DNA of 64,000 nt from JACMNW01 sp963708425 (GCA_963708425.1 OY970206.1:1240001-1304000), one strand, 5' to 3'. Shown: positions 34,976 through 44,225, counted from the stretch's first letter. Numbers and translations are program-made. Notes: generated by a model from the letters alone, not told the origin.

Positions 34976-35125
34976 CTAAAGCGGCGCGGCAACAATCACC
35001 ATCGCCGCCTCGCCAAATTTGGCAAAGATCATCATGAATAGCAAAACCGTCAGCCCGATCAGCAAAGATCGCTTCACGTAGTTGCGGGTTTTGCGCCCTT
35101 CCGGGACTTTAAGCCAAGGTTCCAT
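34976..35125 (-). CDS. 49-residue single-helix membrane protein
   Basis: A short minus-strand frame. A basic N-terminus (MEPWLKVPEGRKTRNYVKRS) is followed by one hydrophobic helix (LLIGLTVLLFMMIFAKFG, about 21-38) and a short tail ending AAPL. The positive-inside arrangement is that of a real small membrane protein. It is convergent with the DUF4304-like gene (6-base gap) and divergent from pheT. No family is recognised. Confidence 0.55.
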   Translation of the reverse strand: MEPWLKVPEGRKTRNYVKRSLLIGLTVLLFMMIFAKFGEAAMVIVAAPL

Positions 35126-35282
35126 GACACCCGTGATACACGACAATTCCTGCGAAACTGTGGCGGGCCGCTATTGCCCTGTCAACAACCCGTTTCCATG
35201 GTGGAAACCGCACATAGCCCCGCTTCCCCTTTCCGCCGCTTTGGGGTAAGCCGCAAAAGCATATTTTCGATAGGCCCATCCG

Positions 35283-37700
35283 ATGAAATTCACCCTGTCT
35301 TGGCTCCACGATCACCTTGATACCAAGGCCAGCCTTGATCAGATCACCGAGACCCTCACCGATGTCGGGCACGAGGTTGAAGGTGTTGAAAACCTCGCCC
35401 AAGCCTTGGGCGCTTTCCGCATCTGCCGCGTGATCGAGGCTGGGCCCCACCCCAACGCTGACCGCCTGCGCCTGTGTCGGGTGGAAACCTGGCCAAACGG
35501 CCCGGGCAGCCCGTCTGAAGAGGTGCAGGTTGTCTGCGGCGCGCCCAATGCCCGCACCGGCCTGATCGGCGTGTTCGCCCCCGTCGGCACGCATGTGCCC
35601 GGCACTGGCGTCGATCTGAAACCCGGCGTTATTCGCGGCGTCGAATCGAACGGCATGCTCTGTTCCGAACAGGAACTGATGCTGTCCGATGATCACGACG
35701 GCATCATCGACCTGCCAGCCGATGCGCCCCTAGGCGTCAGGTTCATCGACTATCGCGGCCTGAATGACCCGATGATCTACGTCAAAATCACCCCCAACCG
35801 CCCCGATGCATTGGGAGTTCGCGGCATCGCCCGTGATCTTGCCGCGCGGGGCTTAGGCACTTTGAAGACGCTCAATACAACCCCGGTCAAAGGCCAATTC
35901 CCCAGCCCGATCACCGTTTCCATCGACGCCGACCTGAAATCCAAAGCCTGCCCCATTTTCGCTGGCCGCGTCATTCGCGGCGTCAAAAACAGCGCTTCCC
36001 CCGCATGGATGCAAGACCGGCTCAAGGCAATTGGCCTGCGCCCCATTTCGGCGCTCGTCGATATCACCAACTACTTCACCTTCGGTCTGAACCGCCCGCT
36101 GCACGTGTTCGACGCCGCCAAAGTGCATGGAAACCTGCGTATTCATGCGGCCATGGGTGGCGAAACCCTGCTGGCGCTTGATGGCAAAACCTACACGGCC
36201 CAACCCGGTCAACTGCTGATTTCCGATGACCACGGCCCGGAAAGCCTTGCCGGCATCATGGGCGGCGAAGCCTCTGGCTGCACGCCAGATACCACCGATG
36301 TTTTCCTCGAATCCGCCTATTGGGATCCGATCACCACCGCCACCACGGGTCGCGCGCTCAAAATCAATTCCGACGCCCGCTACCGCTTTGAACGCGGCAT
36401 CGACCCAGCATTCACCCTACCGGGGCTAGAGGCGGCTACCCAGATGATCCTTGATCTCTGCGGAGGCACGCCCTCTGATATCACCTTCGATGGCGAAACC
36501 CCAAACACAACCCGCGCCTACCGTTTTGATCCCGCCCGCGTCGGCAGCCTCGTCGGCCTGAATATCCCCGAGGCGACGCAGCGCGAAACGCTAGCCGCCC
36601 TCGGCTTCACCCTGAACGGCAACATGGCCACGCCGCCCAGCTGGCGCCCCGATGTGCTGGGTGAGGCTGATCTTGTCGAAGAAATTGCCCGCATTGCATC
36701 CCTCGCCAAGCTGCAAGGCGCACCAATGCCGCGCGTCAACCCGGGCGTACCAAAGCCCATCCTGACGCCGCTGCAAACCCGCGAACGTACCGCGCGCCGC
36801 ACGCTGGCGGCCTTGGGCTACAATGAATGCGTCACCTACAGCTTCATCGACGCTGCTGATGCCGCGATGTTCGGCGGTGGTAGCGACGCCGTGCGCGTCG
36901 ACAATCCAATCAGCTCTGAAATGACCCATCTGCGCCCTGACCTGCTGCCGGGCCTGCTGCGCGCCGCCGCCCGCAACCAAGCCCGCGGCTATCTCGACAT
37001 GGCGCTGTTCGAGGTTGGTCCCGCCTTCCAAGGCGGCGAACCCGGCGATCAACACCTGCAAGCCACCGGCCTGCTGATCGGTGCCAATGCCGCGCGTGAT
37101 ACCTTCGCGTCGCGCCGCCCGATCGACCTCTATGATGCCAAGGCCGACGTCGAAGCTGTGCTTGCCGCCATCGGCGCCCCCGCCCGCACCCAGATCACCC
37201 GCAAGGCCGCGGCATGGTTCCATCCGGGCCGCTCCGCCACCATGGGCCTTGGCCCCAACGCCATTGCCACCTACGGCGAAATTCACCCGCGCATTCTTGC
37301 GGCGATGGATATCAAAGGCCCTGCTGTAGCCTTCACCCTCCTGATCGCCAACGTGCCCCTGCCAAAGACCAAAACCCCGCTGAAACCGGCGCTGATCCTG
37401 CGCGATCTGCAAGGCGTCGACCGCGACTTCGCTTTCGTTGTGGATACCAATGTCGAGGCACTAACCCTCGTCAACGCCGCCCTCGGTGCCGACAAAACCC
37501 TCATCGAAACCGTCCGCGTGTTCGATCAATTCTCAGGCGACAAGGCCGAGGCGCAAATGGGCAAAGGCAAGAAATCCCTCGCCATCACCGTGCGCCTGCA
37601 ACCGCAAGACAAAACCCTGACCGAAGCCGAGATCGAAGCGATCAGCGCCAAAATCATCGAAAAGGTCAGCAAAGCCACAGGCGGCGTGCTGCGCGGGTAA
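35283..37700 (+). CDS. pheT: Phenylalanine-tRNA ligase beta subunit
   Basis: An 805-residue protein with all standard domains. An N-terminal tRNA-binding EMAP-like domain (about 40-150) contains RICRVIEAGPHPNADRLRLCRV. Central B3/B4 editing and B5 domains follow. A C-terminal ferredoxin-fold anticodon-binding domain (about 710-805) starts at DLQGVDRDFAFVVD and ends SKATGGVLRG. Complete. It is separated from pheS by accessory genes. A 28-base perfect inverted repeat follows the stop. Confidence 0.96.
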   Translation: MKFTLSWLHDHLDTKASLDQITETLTDVGHEVEGVENLAQALGAFRICRVIEAGPHPNADRLRLCRVETWPNGPGSPSEEVQVVCGAPNARTGLIGVFAPVGTHVPGTGVDLKPGVIRGVESNGMLCSEQELMLSDDHDGIIDLPADAPLGVRFIDYRGLNDPMIYVKITPNRPDALGVRGIARDLAARGLGTLKTLNTTPVKGQFPSPITVSIDADLKSKACPIFAGRVIRGVKNSASPAWMQDRLKAIGLRPISALVDITNYFTFGLNRPLHVFDAAKVHGNLRIHAAMGGETLLALDGKTYTAQPGQLLISDDHGPESLAGIMGGEASGCTPDTTDVFLESAYWDPITTATTGRALKINSDARYRFERGIDPAFTLPGLEAATQMILDLCGGTPSDITFDGETPNTTRAYRFDPARVGSLVGLNIPEATQRETLAALGFTLNGNMATPPSWRPDVLGEADLVEEIARIASLAKLQGAPMPRVNPGVPKPILTPLQTRERTARRTLAALGYNECVTYSFIDAADAAMFGGGSDAVRVDNPISSEMTHLRPDLLPGLLRAAARNQARGYLDMALFEVGPAFQGGEPGDQHLQATGLLIGANAARDTFASRRPIDLYDAKADVEAVLAAIGAPARTQITRKAAAWFHPGRSATMGLGPNAIATYGEIHPRILAAMDIKGPAVAFTLLIANVPLPKTKTPLKPALILRDLQGVDRDFAFVVDTNVEALTLVNAALGADKTLIETVRVFDQFSGDKAEAQMGKGKKSLAITVRLQPQDKTLTEAEIEAISAKIIEKVSKATGGVLRG

Positions 37701-37727
37701 AAGGGCGTATGGGTTTGATTTGCACCT

Positions 37728-37800
37728 ACGCATCCCCGGACTTGATCCGGGGCCTCGACATATCCACTCAGAAGGCCCCGGATCAAGTCCGGGGATGCGT
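37728..37800. repeat. 28-base inverted repeat after pheT (REP or terminator)
   Basis: Arms at 37728-37755 and 37773-37800 are perfectly complementary over 28 bases with a 17-base loop. Each arm contains the smaller palindrome CCCCGGACTTGATCCGGGG, a motif common as an intergenic repeat in alphaproteobacteria. The stem would be very stable and lies between the convergent pheT and DUF1523 genes, so it may end transcripts from both sides. It lacks a long U-tract. Confidence 0.8.
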
Positions 37801-37823
37801 GTCTCAAACTGGACGGAAAGTGG

Positions 37824-38501
37824 TTACCGTCCCTTACCGCCCCAGGTCCCCAACCACGCTATAAACCGCCTGAACCCGCCCTTCGCCCGGTCGCGCGCCG
37901 CATCCGCTGTGGCGTCCACATCATCCCAAGCCTCGCCAGCACTGGTCATCACCGGGTCAATCGCGCGTTCGCGAAACTGCAGCCACATCCGGCGCAGCAT
38001 GAACAGCCCCAGCGCCAGCAGCGTCAGGATCACGATATTCACCCACGGCACAATCGACACGTCCGGCCCGGCCACCGGCTTGATCGCCACCGCATTGGGG
38101 TAGATCGAGATGAACGGGAACCGCCAGCCATAATGCGTCACCGAAAACCACTTCGGGGCCTCCTTGCTGGATTTGGCATTCGATGCTTCGGCCTGCAGGT
38201 TAGAGCTGTCATACTTGAAATAGGGCGGCCAAATCCAACCGGTGTCTTCATTGCGGTAAACAATCACGGTTTCCTCATCCGGAAAGATCGCCTCGATAAA
38301 CCGGATGTCGCGGGTCGAGGTGGATTCAGCCGTGCCGGTATCCGGCGAGGCATAGAAAATCCAGTTCTCGCCAACCGTTGTCAGCCGGTTATACGACCCG
38401 GTGATGCGGACAATATCGTGCTGCGGCAGGGTATAGTGCAGAAACCCCGCCACCAGCAGGAACAGAGTGATCCGAAACCCCCATTTGATGTAACGCCACA
38501 T
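37824..38501 (-). CDS. DUF1523-like membrane protein (operon gene 9)
   Basis: A 225-residue protein: an N-terminal transmembrane helix (about 7-25), an extracytoplasmic domain with 'HDIVRITGSYNRL' and 'DIRFIEAIFPDEETVIVYRNEDTGW', then a second helix near 153-172 and a basic cytoplasmic tail. The HDIVRITG block is typical of DUF1523, a family of unknown function. It is the last gene of the nine-gene minus-strand operon, 25 bases after the small membrane protein gene. Confidence 0.8.
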   Translation of the reverse strand: MWRYIKWGFRITLFLLVAGFLHYTLPQHDIVRITGSYNRLTTVGENWIFYASPDTGTAESTSTRDIRFIEAIFPDEETVIVYRNEDTGWIWPPYFKYDSSNLQAEASNAKSSKEAPKWFSVTHYGWRFPFISIYPNAVAIKPVAGPDVSIVPWVNIVILTLLALGLFMLRRMWLQFRERAIDPVMTSAGEAWDDVDATADAARDRAKGGFRRFIAWLGTWGGKGR

Positions 38502-38526
38502 GCCCCGACACTCCTATTGCCCAAAA

Positions 38527-38835
38527 CTACTGGTAGTTCACCAGATACACCGTCGTCATCACAACCACCGCCGGAATAATATAGACCAACCAGATCAGCC
38601 GCCGCCGCAGCCCATGTTGATACTCGGCCATCCCCCCTGCGATATAGGCATCGCGGTCAGCAGTTGCAGCCCCCTCGCGCTCGGGATCGGTATCCCAGGC
38701 TTTTTCCAGCTTTTCTCGCCGCACCGACCGCGAATAGATCGACACCAGAATATACACCACCGACAGGGCGATAAACCCAAAGACCACAAGGCGAATGATC
38801 GCAATCAACGTCTTTCCTTTCGCAAACCACCCCAA
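38527..38835 (-). CDS. Small two-helix membrane protein (operon gene 8)
   Basis: A 102-residue protein with transmembrane helices near 10-33 and 79-99, joined by a charged cytoplasmic segment (SRSVRREKLEKAWDTDPEREG). The TDPEREGAATADRDAYIAGGMAEYQ stretch is distinctive but unassigned. Its start overlaps the end of the DUF6638-like gene by 31 bases, so it is surely co-translated. Function unknown. It is probably a membrane partner within this operon. Confidence 0.75.
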   Translation of the reverse strand: MGWFAKGKTLIAIIRLVVFGFIALSVVYILVSIYSRSVRREKLEKAWDTDPEREGAATADRDAYIAGGMAEYQHGLRRRLIWLVYIIPAVVVMTTVYLVNYQ

Positions 38836-40166
38836 GGGCCGACAAGCGCCCCCAGATCACGGGCGGGCTTTGGCTCCGGCCGCTCTGCCTCATCCATGCT
38901 CGGCTCCGGCCCAAACAACGCCGCCCGCGCGCCGTCCTTATCCACCTTGTATTCCCGTTCCAGAAAATCCGCCACATATCCGCGCTTGCGGTCTGACCAC
39001 GTGGCATAGCTGGCGTAGAACAACTCCTTATGCAGGATAAACATCTGCCGCACATCCAGCGGCGACAGTTCCGCCAGCAGCATGTTCACCAAATCGCGGT
39101 CGGCATGCGCCTTTGCCCGCAGCGTATAGAAATACGCCGGATGCTCCGACGTAATCCGTGGCCAATCCCCGCCCCCTTCCACCCAGCGCAGCAAGGCCGC
39201 CAGCCCCAGAAACTCCTCCGGCAGACCCGATCCCAACCTGTGTGCGATCTTGCGCAAATCCACCCGGCTGGCCTGCCCCAGATCAAGGCCCAGCGTATCT
39301 GCCGCATCGACCAGAACGAAATCCATCTTCTGCCGCAGCACTGCCGCCGCATCCATGCCCCGCGCTTGCACGATGGGTTCAACCAGCTGATTAACCTCAA
39401 GAAATTCCGCTATATGGTTGCGCTGCGTCATATCCAGCACGGGCGATATCGGCACCGTGCCAAGACTGGCCCGCGGCAGCGTCGAGATTACCCCCGGCAG
39501 CCGCAAATTGCGGAACACATAAATCCCGCCAAACAGCGACGTCCAATAATTCGCCTGCTCAAACACCATCGTCGGCAGGGTGATCGGCACCCGCGTCACA
39601 TCGCCGGTCTTTTTCGCCAGCCCGATCATTTCCGCAATCAGCACATCATCGCGCCAGCCATTCGGCTCGGTCCTGAACCGCTCAATCATCGCCGCCAGCT
39701 TCCCCGCATCGGCGACATGCCCGCCAATCGTATCCGCCTCCACCGTGATCTGCCGAATATCGAACAGCTTCGCCGCAGTTGACACCTCATAAACCGAGTT
39801 CTGCAACTCCCCCGCCACCGCATCCCGCGCCGTCAACGCGAACAACTGGCTCTCATTGGCCTCAATAAACTGCCGGATAATCCCGCGCGAAGTGGAAAAC
39901 TTGATATTCAACAAAGGCGCCGACTTCTGCGCCGTGGTCAGCAAAATAAACTGCCGGTTGCAGCCATTCGGGTTCAGGTAAAGATCATCTTTCAGCTCAT
40001 CGCCAATCTCCGGCGAGTAGCCCGAGATATCGATGTGAAAATCGGTCAACTTCGTCTGCTTGCCGGTCAAATGCTTCAACGCCCGGTTATACCGCTCAAT
40101 GAGCGCAGGCGAGGACACCTCGATCAGATTGCCAAACATCAGCCCTTTTTCGATAAGGCGTTTCAT
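38805..40166 (-). CDS. DUF6638-like protein (operon gene 7)
   Basis: A 453-residue soluble protein beginning MKRLIEKGLMFGNLIEVSSP. It resembles a large uncharacterised family (DUF6638, assigned from memory) of Rhodobacteraceae. No catalytic motif, signal peptide or membrane segment is apparent. The N-terminal region (about 10-110) looks alpha/beta and the rest helical. It has a four-base start overlap (ATGA) with the upstream AT-richer gene and a 31-base overlap with the downstream one. Its constant company with an AAA+ ATPase suggests it is an adaptor or substrate-handling partner; this is inference. Confidence 0.72.
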   Translation of the reverse strand: MKRLIEKGLMFGNLIEVSSPALIERYNRALKHLTGKQTKLTDFHIDISGYSPEIGDELKDDLYLNPNGCNRQFILLTTAQKSAPLLNIKFSTSRGIIRQFIEANESQLFALTARDAVAGELQNSVYEVSTAAKLFDIRQITVEADTIGGHVADAGKLAAMIERFRTEPNGWRDDVLIAEMIGLAKKTGDVTRVPITLPTMVFEQANYWTSLFGGIYVFRNLRLPGVISTLPRASLGTVPISPVLDMTQRNHIAEFLEVNQLVEPIVQARGMDAAAVLRQKMDFVLVDAADTLGLDLGQASRVDLRKIAHRLGSGLPEEFLGLAALLRWVEGGGDWPRITSEHPAYFYTLRAKAHADRDLVNMLLAELSPLDVRQMFILHKELFYASYATWSDRKRGYVADFLEREYKVDKDGARAALFGPEPSMDEAERPEPKPARDLGALVGPWGGLRKERR

Positions 40167-40942
40167 TTCGGATTCGTTCGCAAAAAAATTGGCATTTTTC
40201 GCTCATCGGCGTTCCCGACAAAAATAGGGTCAATCCAATACATGCGCTCGGTGGCAAACCGGTCTGGAAAATGTCTGATTTTCAACAGCTCAAAGAAACT
40301 ATCAAATACCTCTTGCATCCATGATGTTGCCTTGATCAACCAGTCAAGCCAAGCATCAACAACCGCATTTAGATCGTTATCATGCTCACTTGACCTATTG
40401 TGGCGTGAAAACCGACCCATAAACATAACCCTCTCACCCATTGGATAAAAAGAATTTCCGGTTTTTTCATGCATAAATATGTCGCGATTTGTGCCGCTGG
40501 ACATATGCTTTATATTGCCCTTCGCAGCCGAAAACGAATAGTGATTGGTCGATTCGTGTCTAATATTTTGAGCAAATGCGAAGCCTTGGCCAGTTTTAAG
40601 TGCATCAAATTTCGCCAAACTCTCTGTCGCTAGCTGCAATAGAACTGGATCACTTGTCGTCTTCTTTTTGCCGCCATAAGTCAGGAAAACTGAAAATTCA
40701 AAAACTTTAGCAGACCAAACTCGCAAAATGGTGTTTCTTTGGATCGAAGCCATTTGATCAATAGCAGGCTCCCCAATCGACGAATGATTAGAAAGAAGAA
40801 ACATTTTCATAAGGGCATTAACCTCACTTACGGCAAAGCTAAAGATTGCAAGAGACGCCTTTTGATCATCCGGAAGTATGCTCAAGTCTTTCCAACTGAG
40901 GTGAAATTCGGTGAGGTATTCAATAGCTTTATTCTCACTCAC
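40163..40942 (-). CDS. Unknown AT-richer gene, possibly HEPN-like (operon gene 6)
   Basis: A 259-residue, mostly helical protein with no clear homologue known to me. A sequence RHESTNH (Arg128 to His134) has the form of the HEPN RNase motif: R, a polar residue, four residues, then H. It lies at the end of a helix-rich N-terminal half, as HEPN domains require. Codon use is clearly AT-richer than in neighbours. It overlaps both neighbours by four bases (ATGA at each end), so it is fully embedded in the operon. The HEPN reading is tentative. Confidence 0.65.
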   Translation of the reverse strand: MSENKAIEYLTEFHLSWKDLSILPDDQKASLAIFSFAVSEVNALMKMFLLSNHSSIGEPAIDQMASIQRNTILRVWSAKVFEFSVFLTYGGKKKTTSDPVLLQLATESLAKFDALKTGQGFAFAQNIRHESTNHYSFSAAKGNIKHMSSGTNRDIFMHEKTGNSFYPMGERVMFMGRFSRHNRSSEHDNDLNAVVDAWLDWLIKATSWMQEVFDSFFELLKIRHFPDRFATERMYWIDPIFVGNADERKMPIFLRTNPK

Positions 40943-42867
40943 CCCTGCCCCTCCCCATACCTTCTCCGCGCTTCCTCCATCCGCCCCATATCCCGCACCA
41001 GCCCGTCAATCGCCACCTCGTCCGACTTGTCGGCATAGCGGAACTCCGAATCCGCGTAGCGGTTGATCTCCTGCACCACCATCTCCACCGTAATCGGCTG
41101 CGCCATGCCGCGGATCATCGCCAGCTTTTCGTCATAGGGCTTGAACAGGAACAGCTCAGGCGTCTCCATCCACTCATCCGGCAATTCGAAGTCCATCGCC
41201 CGCACTTTCACCGCGTCGGTGATGTTTTTCACCGCCCGTCCGGTAAAGCGCGCATCGGCCACCTGAATCGCCTTCAGATACGTCCCCAATTTCGCAATCG
41301 TATCCAAAGCGCCAATATCGGCAGACACCTGATCCCACACCTTGATCAAGCCATCCTCTTTCGGCTTCCCGTGCGACGCAAAACTGGTCGCCACCGCCTT
41401 CTTAATCTCCTGCGAGGCATACAACTCATGCTCCCCCAGCGGAATCGCGTGGTTCTTGCCCAACAACAGCGCCAGAATATCAATGTAATCGTCGCGCGAA
41501 ATCGGCCCATCCACCAAAAACCGCGCCCCGGCCCGTTGGCGCAAGGCGTCATCCACATTCTCGGGATAATTCGAGAACATCCCGAACGTGCAATTCCCGC
41601 GCACCACGGTATTCGCGCCCGCAAAGGCCCCCATGAACACCGCCGTCACCTCTTGCTGCCCCGCCGAGGATTGCCGATCCCCCCGCTTGCCCGCCACCTG
41701 ATCAATGTCGTCAATGGTGCCAAAGGCAATCACCGCCGGGTCCAGAATATTCTGCACAAACGCCTGCGCGTTCTGCCCGGATTTGCCCTGATAGCTGTCA
41801 ATCTGATCAATCGAGAAATTCTGATAGCGAAACGGATAGCCCGCCGTCGTGCAATACTCGTTCAGCAACCCCGCCATCATCTGGATCAGCGTGGTTTTCC
41901 CGGTGCCCGGCTTGCCATCCCCCATGAAGGTAAAGATAAACCCGCCAAATTCGGCAAACGGGTTCAGCTTGCGATCAAAATCATAAGCCATCAGCATCTT
42001 CGCCAATCGCATCGCCTGATACTTGGCAATGTGGTTGCCGATCACTTCCGTCGGCTTCTTGAACGCCATCGTCAGCGCCGTGCCCTTGGAGGTGCGGGCA
42101 GGCTTGAACCCGGCCAGCGTCAGCTCGTCCGCCTCCACCCGCCACGACCCCGACGAAAACCCGCCCACACGCGGCGCAGTTTCAGCACGGCTGGCCACCC
42201 GCTTCATCAACGCCTCACAAAACGCCGCCACTGTCGCCACAAGGCGCGGCTCGTCGGTCGCCAGCACCGAGATATCCTGATCCAGCTCCCACAACACGCC
42301 CTGCAAGGCCAGCGGAGCATTATCCGTCAGCACTTCATCCACCGTGCCAACTTCAACCGTCACCGTGCCCAGATGCGGGGCCAATAAAAACGCCGTGGCA
42401 TTGGCGAACACATGCAAGACAACCAGCGCCTCCGCCGCCAACAGCTCGGAAAACTCCGCCTTTTTCCCCTCCGGCAGACGCGCCTCAAGATTGGCCTTCT
42501 TCAACTCCACCAGCCCCGAGGTTTCCGAAAACGTCGCCCCCATCGCCAGCGCTATCGCCACACCCCTGCGCAAAGCGTGCAAAACCGCCGCCTGCACTGG
42601 CGACACCAAGCCGTCACCCGCCCCCTGCACCCGGTCGATCAGCCGCACCCCACCCGGCCGCGTCGTATTTTGCGTCACCAACCCCGGCGTGGTAGACCGA
42701 AACGCGCGCCGCACGCCAATGCCCGAAGACCGCTCCGGTGCCGCCACATCAACCGCCTTAGCCAGCCGCGGCGCATGATCAAACCCCGACAGCAGCGCCA
42801 ACGCCGCCTCATATTGCGCGCGAATGGTCTCCTCGCGCAGCTCCATCGTGTCACGCGTGCCGGTCAT
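40939..42867 (-). CDS. AAA+ ATPase (operon gene 5)
   Basis: A 642-residue protein. Residues 1-310 form a helix-rich N-terminal region without recognised domain. The AAA+ module follows: Walker A GKPGTGKTT at about 318-326, Walker B-like VIAFGTIDDID at about 379-389 (Asp-Ile-Asp instead of Asp-Glu), and a second region of homology FSNYPENVDDALRQRAGARF at about 431-450 with sensor Asn and arginine-finger candidates. A C-terminal helical part follows. The TIDDIDQ variant might slow hydrolysis or use another acidic residue. It lacks protease or transmembrane segments and probably remodels a protein complex encoded by the same operon. Confidence 0.85.
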   Translation of the reverse strand: MTGTRDTMELREETIRAQYEAALALLSGFDHAPRLAKAVDVAAPERSSGIGVRRAFRSTTPGLVTQNTTRPGGVRLIDRVQGAGDGLVSPVQAAVLHALRRGVAIALAMGATFSETSGLVELKKANLEARLPEGKKAEFSELLAAEALVVLHVFANATAFLLAPHLGTVTVEVGTVDEVLTDNAPLALQGVLWELDQDISVLATDEPRLVATVAAFCEALMKRVASRAETAPRVGGFSSGSWRVEADELTLAGFKPARTSKGTALTMAFKKPTEVIGNHIAKYQAMRLAKMLMAYDFDRKLNPFAEFGGFIFTFMGDGKPGTGKTTLIQMMAGLLNEYCTTAGYPFRYQNFSIDQIDSYQGKSGQNAQAFVQNILDPAVIAFGTIDDIDQVAGKRGDRQSSAGQQEVTAVFMGAFAGANTVVRGNCTFGMFSNYPENVDDALRQRAGARFLVDGPISRDDYIDILALLLGKNHAIPLGEHELYASQEIKKAVATSFASHGKPKEDGLIKVWDQVSADIGALDTIAKLGTYLKAIQVADARFTGRAVKNITDAVKVRAMDFELPDEWMETPELFLFKPYDEKLAMIRGMAQPITVEMVVQEINRYADSEFRYADKSDEVAIDGLVRDMGRMEEARRRYGEGQG

Positions 42868-42876
42868 CTGTACCTC

Positions 42877-43086
42877 TTAAAGCTTATCCGCAATCGGGCA
42901 CTTCGCCAGATCACCCCCACACACCAACTTGCCCCCCGCCAAAGCCGCCTCGCGGTGCAGCGGGCTTGCGTCATGCGCGCACCAATTGACGACGATGCGC
43001 TTAGGCGGCATCTCGCGCCGATCAGACCGCATCACATGCGTGCGGATGGTCGTGGCCTCGGTCCGGTAGAATTGACATTTCGCCAT
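42877..43086 (-). CDS. Small four-cysteine protein (operon gene 4)
   Basis: A 69-residue protein with Cys4, Cys36, Cys56 and Cys63 plus several histidines (His17, His38, His44), so it could bind zinc or an iron-sulfur cluster. The spacing does not match a standard zinc ribbon. It starts 11 bases after the 375-residue gene and ends 9 bases before the ATPase gene, showing tight operon packing. Family not recognised. Confidence 0.7.
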   Translation of the reverse strand: MAKCQFYRTEATTIRTHVMRSDRREMPPKRIVVNWCAHDASPLHREAALAGGKLVCGGDLAKCPIADKL

Positions 43087-43097
43087 TGGCGTTTCCC

Positions 43098-44225
43098 CTA
43101 GCGTGAACTGATGATGCGCCCGCCGCTGCCCACCACAAACTTCCGCACATCGCGAAAGCCGGGCGGGTTCAGCTCGGACAATGCCTGATAGGGCCGCTCG
43201 GGCAGAATGACCATGCGTTCTGTCGCAGTGGCCCCGGTATCCGCCCCCCGGCCGCCAAACGGGTCCAGCGCGAAAATCTGCCGCTCCACCGTTGAAAACC
43301 AGCCGTCCTTCACCTCTTCCACCCGGTCCGACAGCAAGTCCTCCACCGTCCAGACCAGCGCCCAATCTTCCCCCGCCGGGGCCATGGCATTGGCCAGCAC
43401 GTCCGAAATTGGCCCCGATTGCAGCGTGAAGCTATGCGAATACATCGGCCCAAGGTGAATACGCCGCAGCCGCTTTGGGTGCAGATCGCTGAAATCCTTG
43501 TCAAACCCTTGGGCAATCGTCAGCAGCTTCAGCCCGCCCAAACTTTGCGCCATCAGATGCGCCTGCACCGCCGGCCAGCGCCGGTTGCTTTTCGGCAACG
43601 GGTCGGTGCCGCTATCATCCACATCCATCAGATAGACCACGGGCAGGTTGATCTGCGTATCATAAACCGCCCAATGCAGCAAAAACCGCCGCCGCCCGCC
43701 GCTCTCCGAAATCCACTGCGCTTCCGGGTCGTTCCTTGCCCAGAACAACCCGCCCGCCCGCAACGCCTCATAATACAGCCGCTGCGACAGCGAAAATTGC
43801 AGCTTGGTCGGTATCGCGAGGTCCCCCACGATTGACCGCACCATGCGGTCTTTCAACTCCGCCTCCGACGCCATCCCCGCCAGATGCTTTTCCGCCTGCA
43901 GCGCATCATTGGCCATCACCAGCAATTCCTGCGCTACCGGAAAGCCGCTTTCGTGCCGGTCAAACGTCGGATGCCCCGGCAGCGGCCCTTCCGCCTGCCC
44001 GGTCATCAGATACTTGTACGACAGCGCCCTAAACGTCGCCGCAATCTGGCCCACATACCCCCCGAGTATCCGCGCCTCAGTCCGGTTGATCTTGCCCTCA
44101 ACCTCCAGTTCCGCCGCAACCTTCGGCAGATAGCCGGTAATCGTCTCAAACTTGGCAAAATACCGCCGCACGATGGCAGTATCGAGCAGTTCGGCATGGT
44201 CATCGGTGAGGGTGGTTTCAGGCAT
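43098..44225 (-). CDS. Uncharacterised 375-residue protein (operon gene 3)
   Basis: A soluble protein without signal peptide or membrane helix. Features are a helical N-terminus (AIVRRYFAKFETITGYLPKV), a charged centre, and an alpha/beta C-terminal half with VVYLMDVDDSGTDPLP, HLGPMYSHSFTLQSGP and 'EDWALVWTVEDLLSDR'. No nucleotide-binding or catalytic motif is evident, although the DVDDSGTDP loop is acidic. Its start overlaps the upstream small membrane protein gene by eight bases. Function is unknown; context implies a component of the AAA+ operon. Confidence 0.75.
   Translation of the reverse strand: MPETTLTDDHAELLDTAIVRRYFAKFETITGYLPKVAAELEVEGKINRTEARILGGYVGQIAATFRALSYKYLMTGQAEGPLPGHPTFDRHESGFPVAQELLVMANDALQAEKHLAGMASEAELKDRMVRSIVGDLAIPTKLQFSLSQRLYYEALRAGGLFWARNDPEAQWISESGGRRRFLLHWAVYDTQINLPVVYLMDVDDSGTDPLPKSNRRWPAVQAHLMAQSLGGLKLLTIAQGFDKDFSDLHPKRLRRIHLGPMYSHSFTLQSGPISDVLANAMAPAGEDWALVWTVEDLLSDRVEEVKDGWFSTVERQIFALDPFGGRGADTGATATERMVILPERPYQALSELNPPGFRDVRKFVVGSGGRIISSR

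Noticed and set aside
41371..42387. 338-codon plus-strand frame opposite the AAA+ ATPase gene
   Set aside because: Low-complexity Arg/His/Gln-rich translation; the opposite strand has Walker A and SRH motifs.
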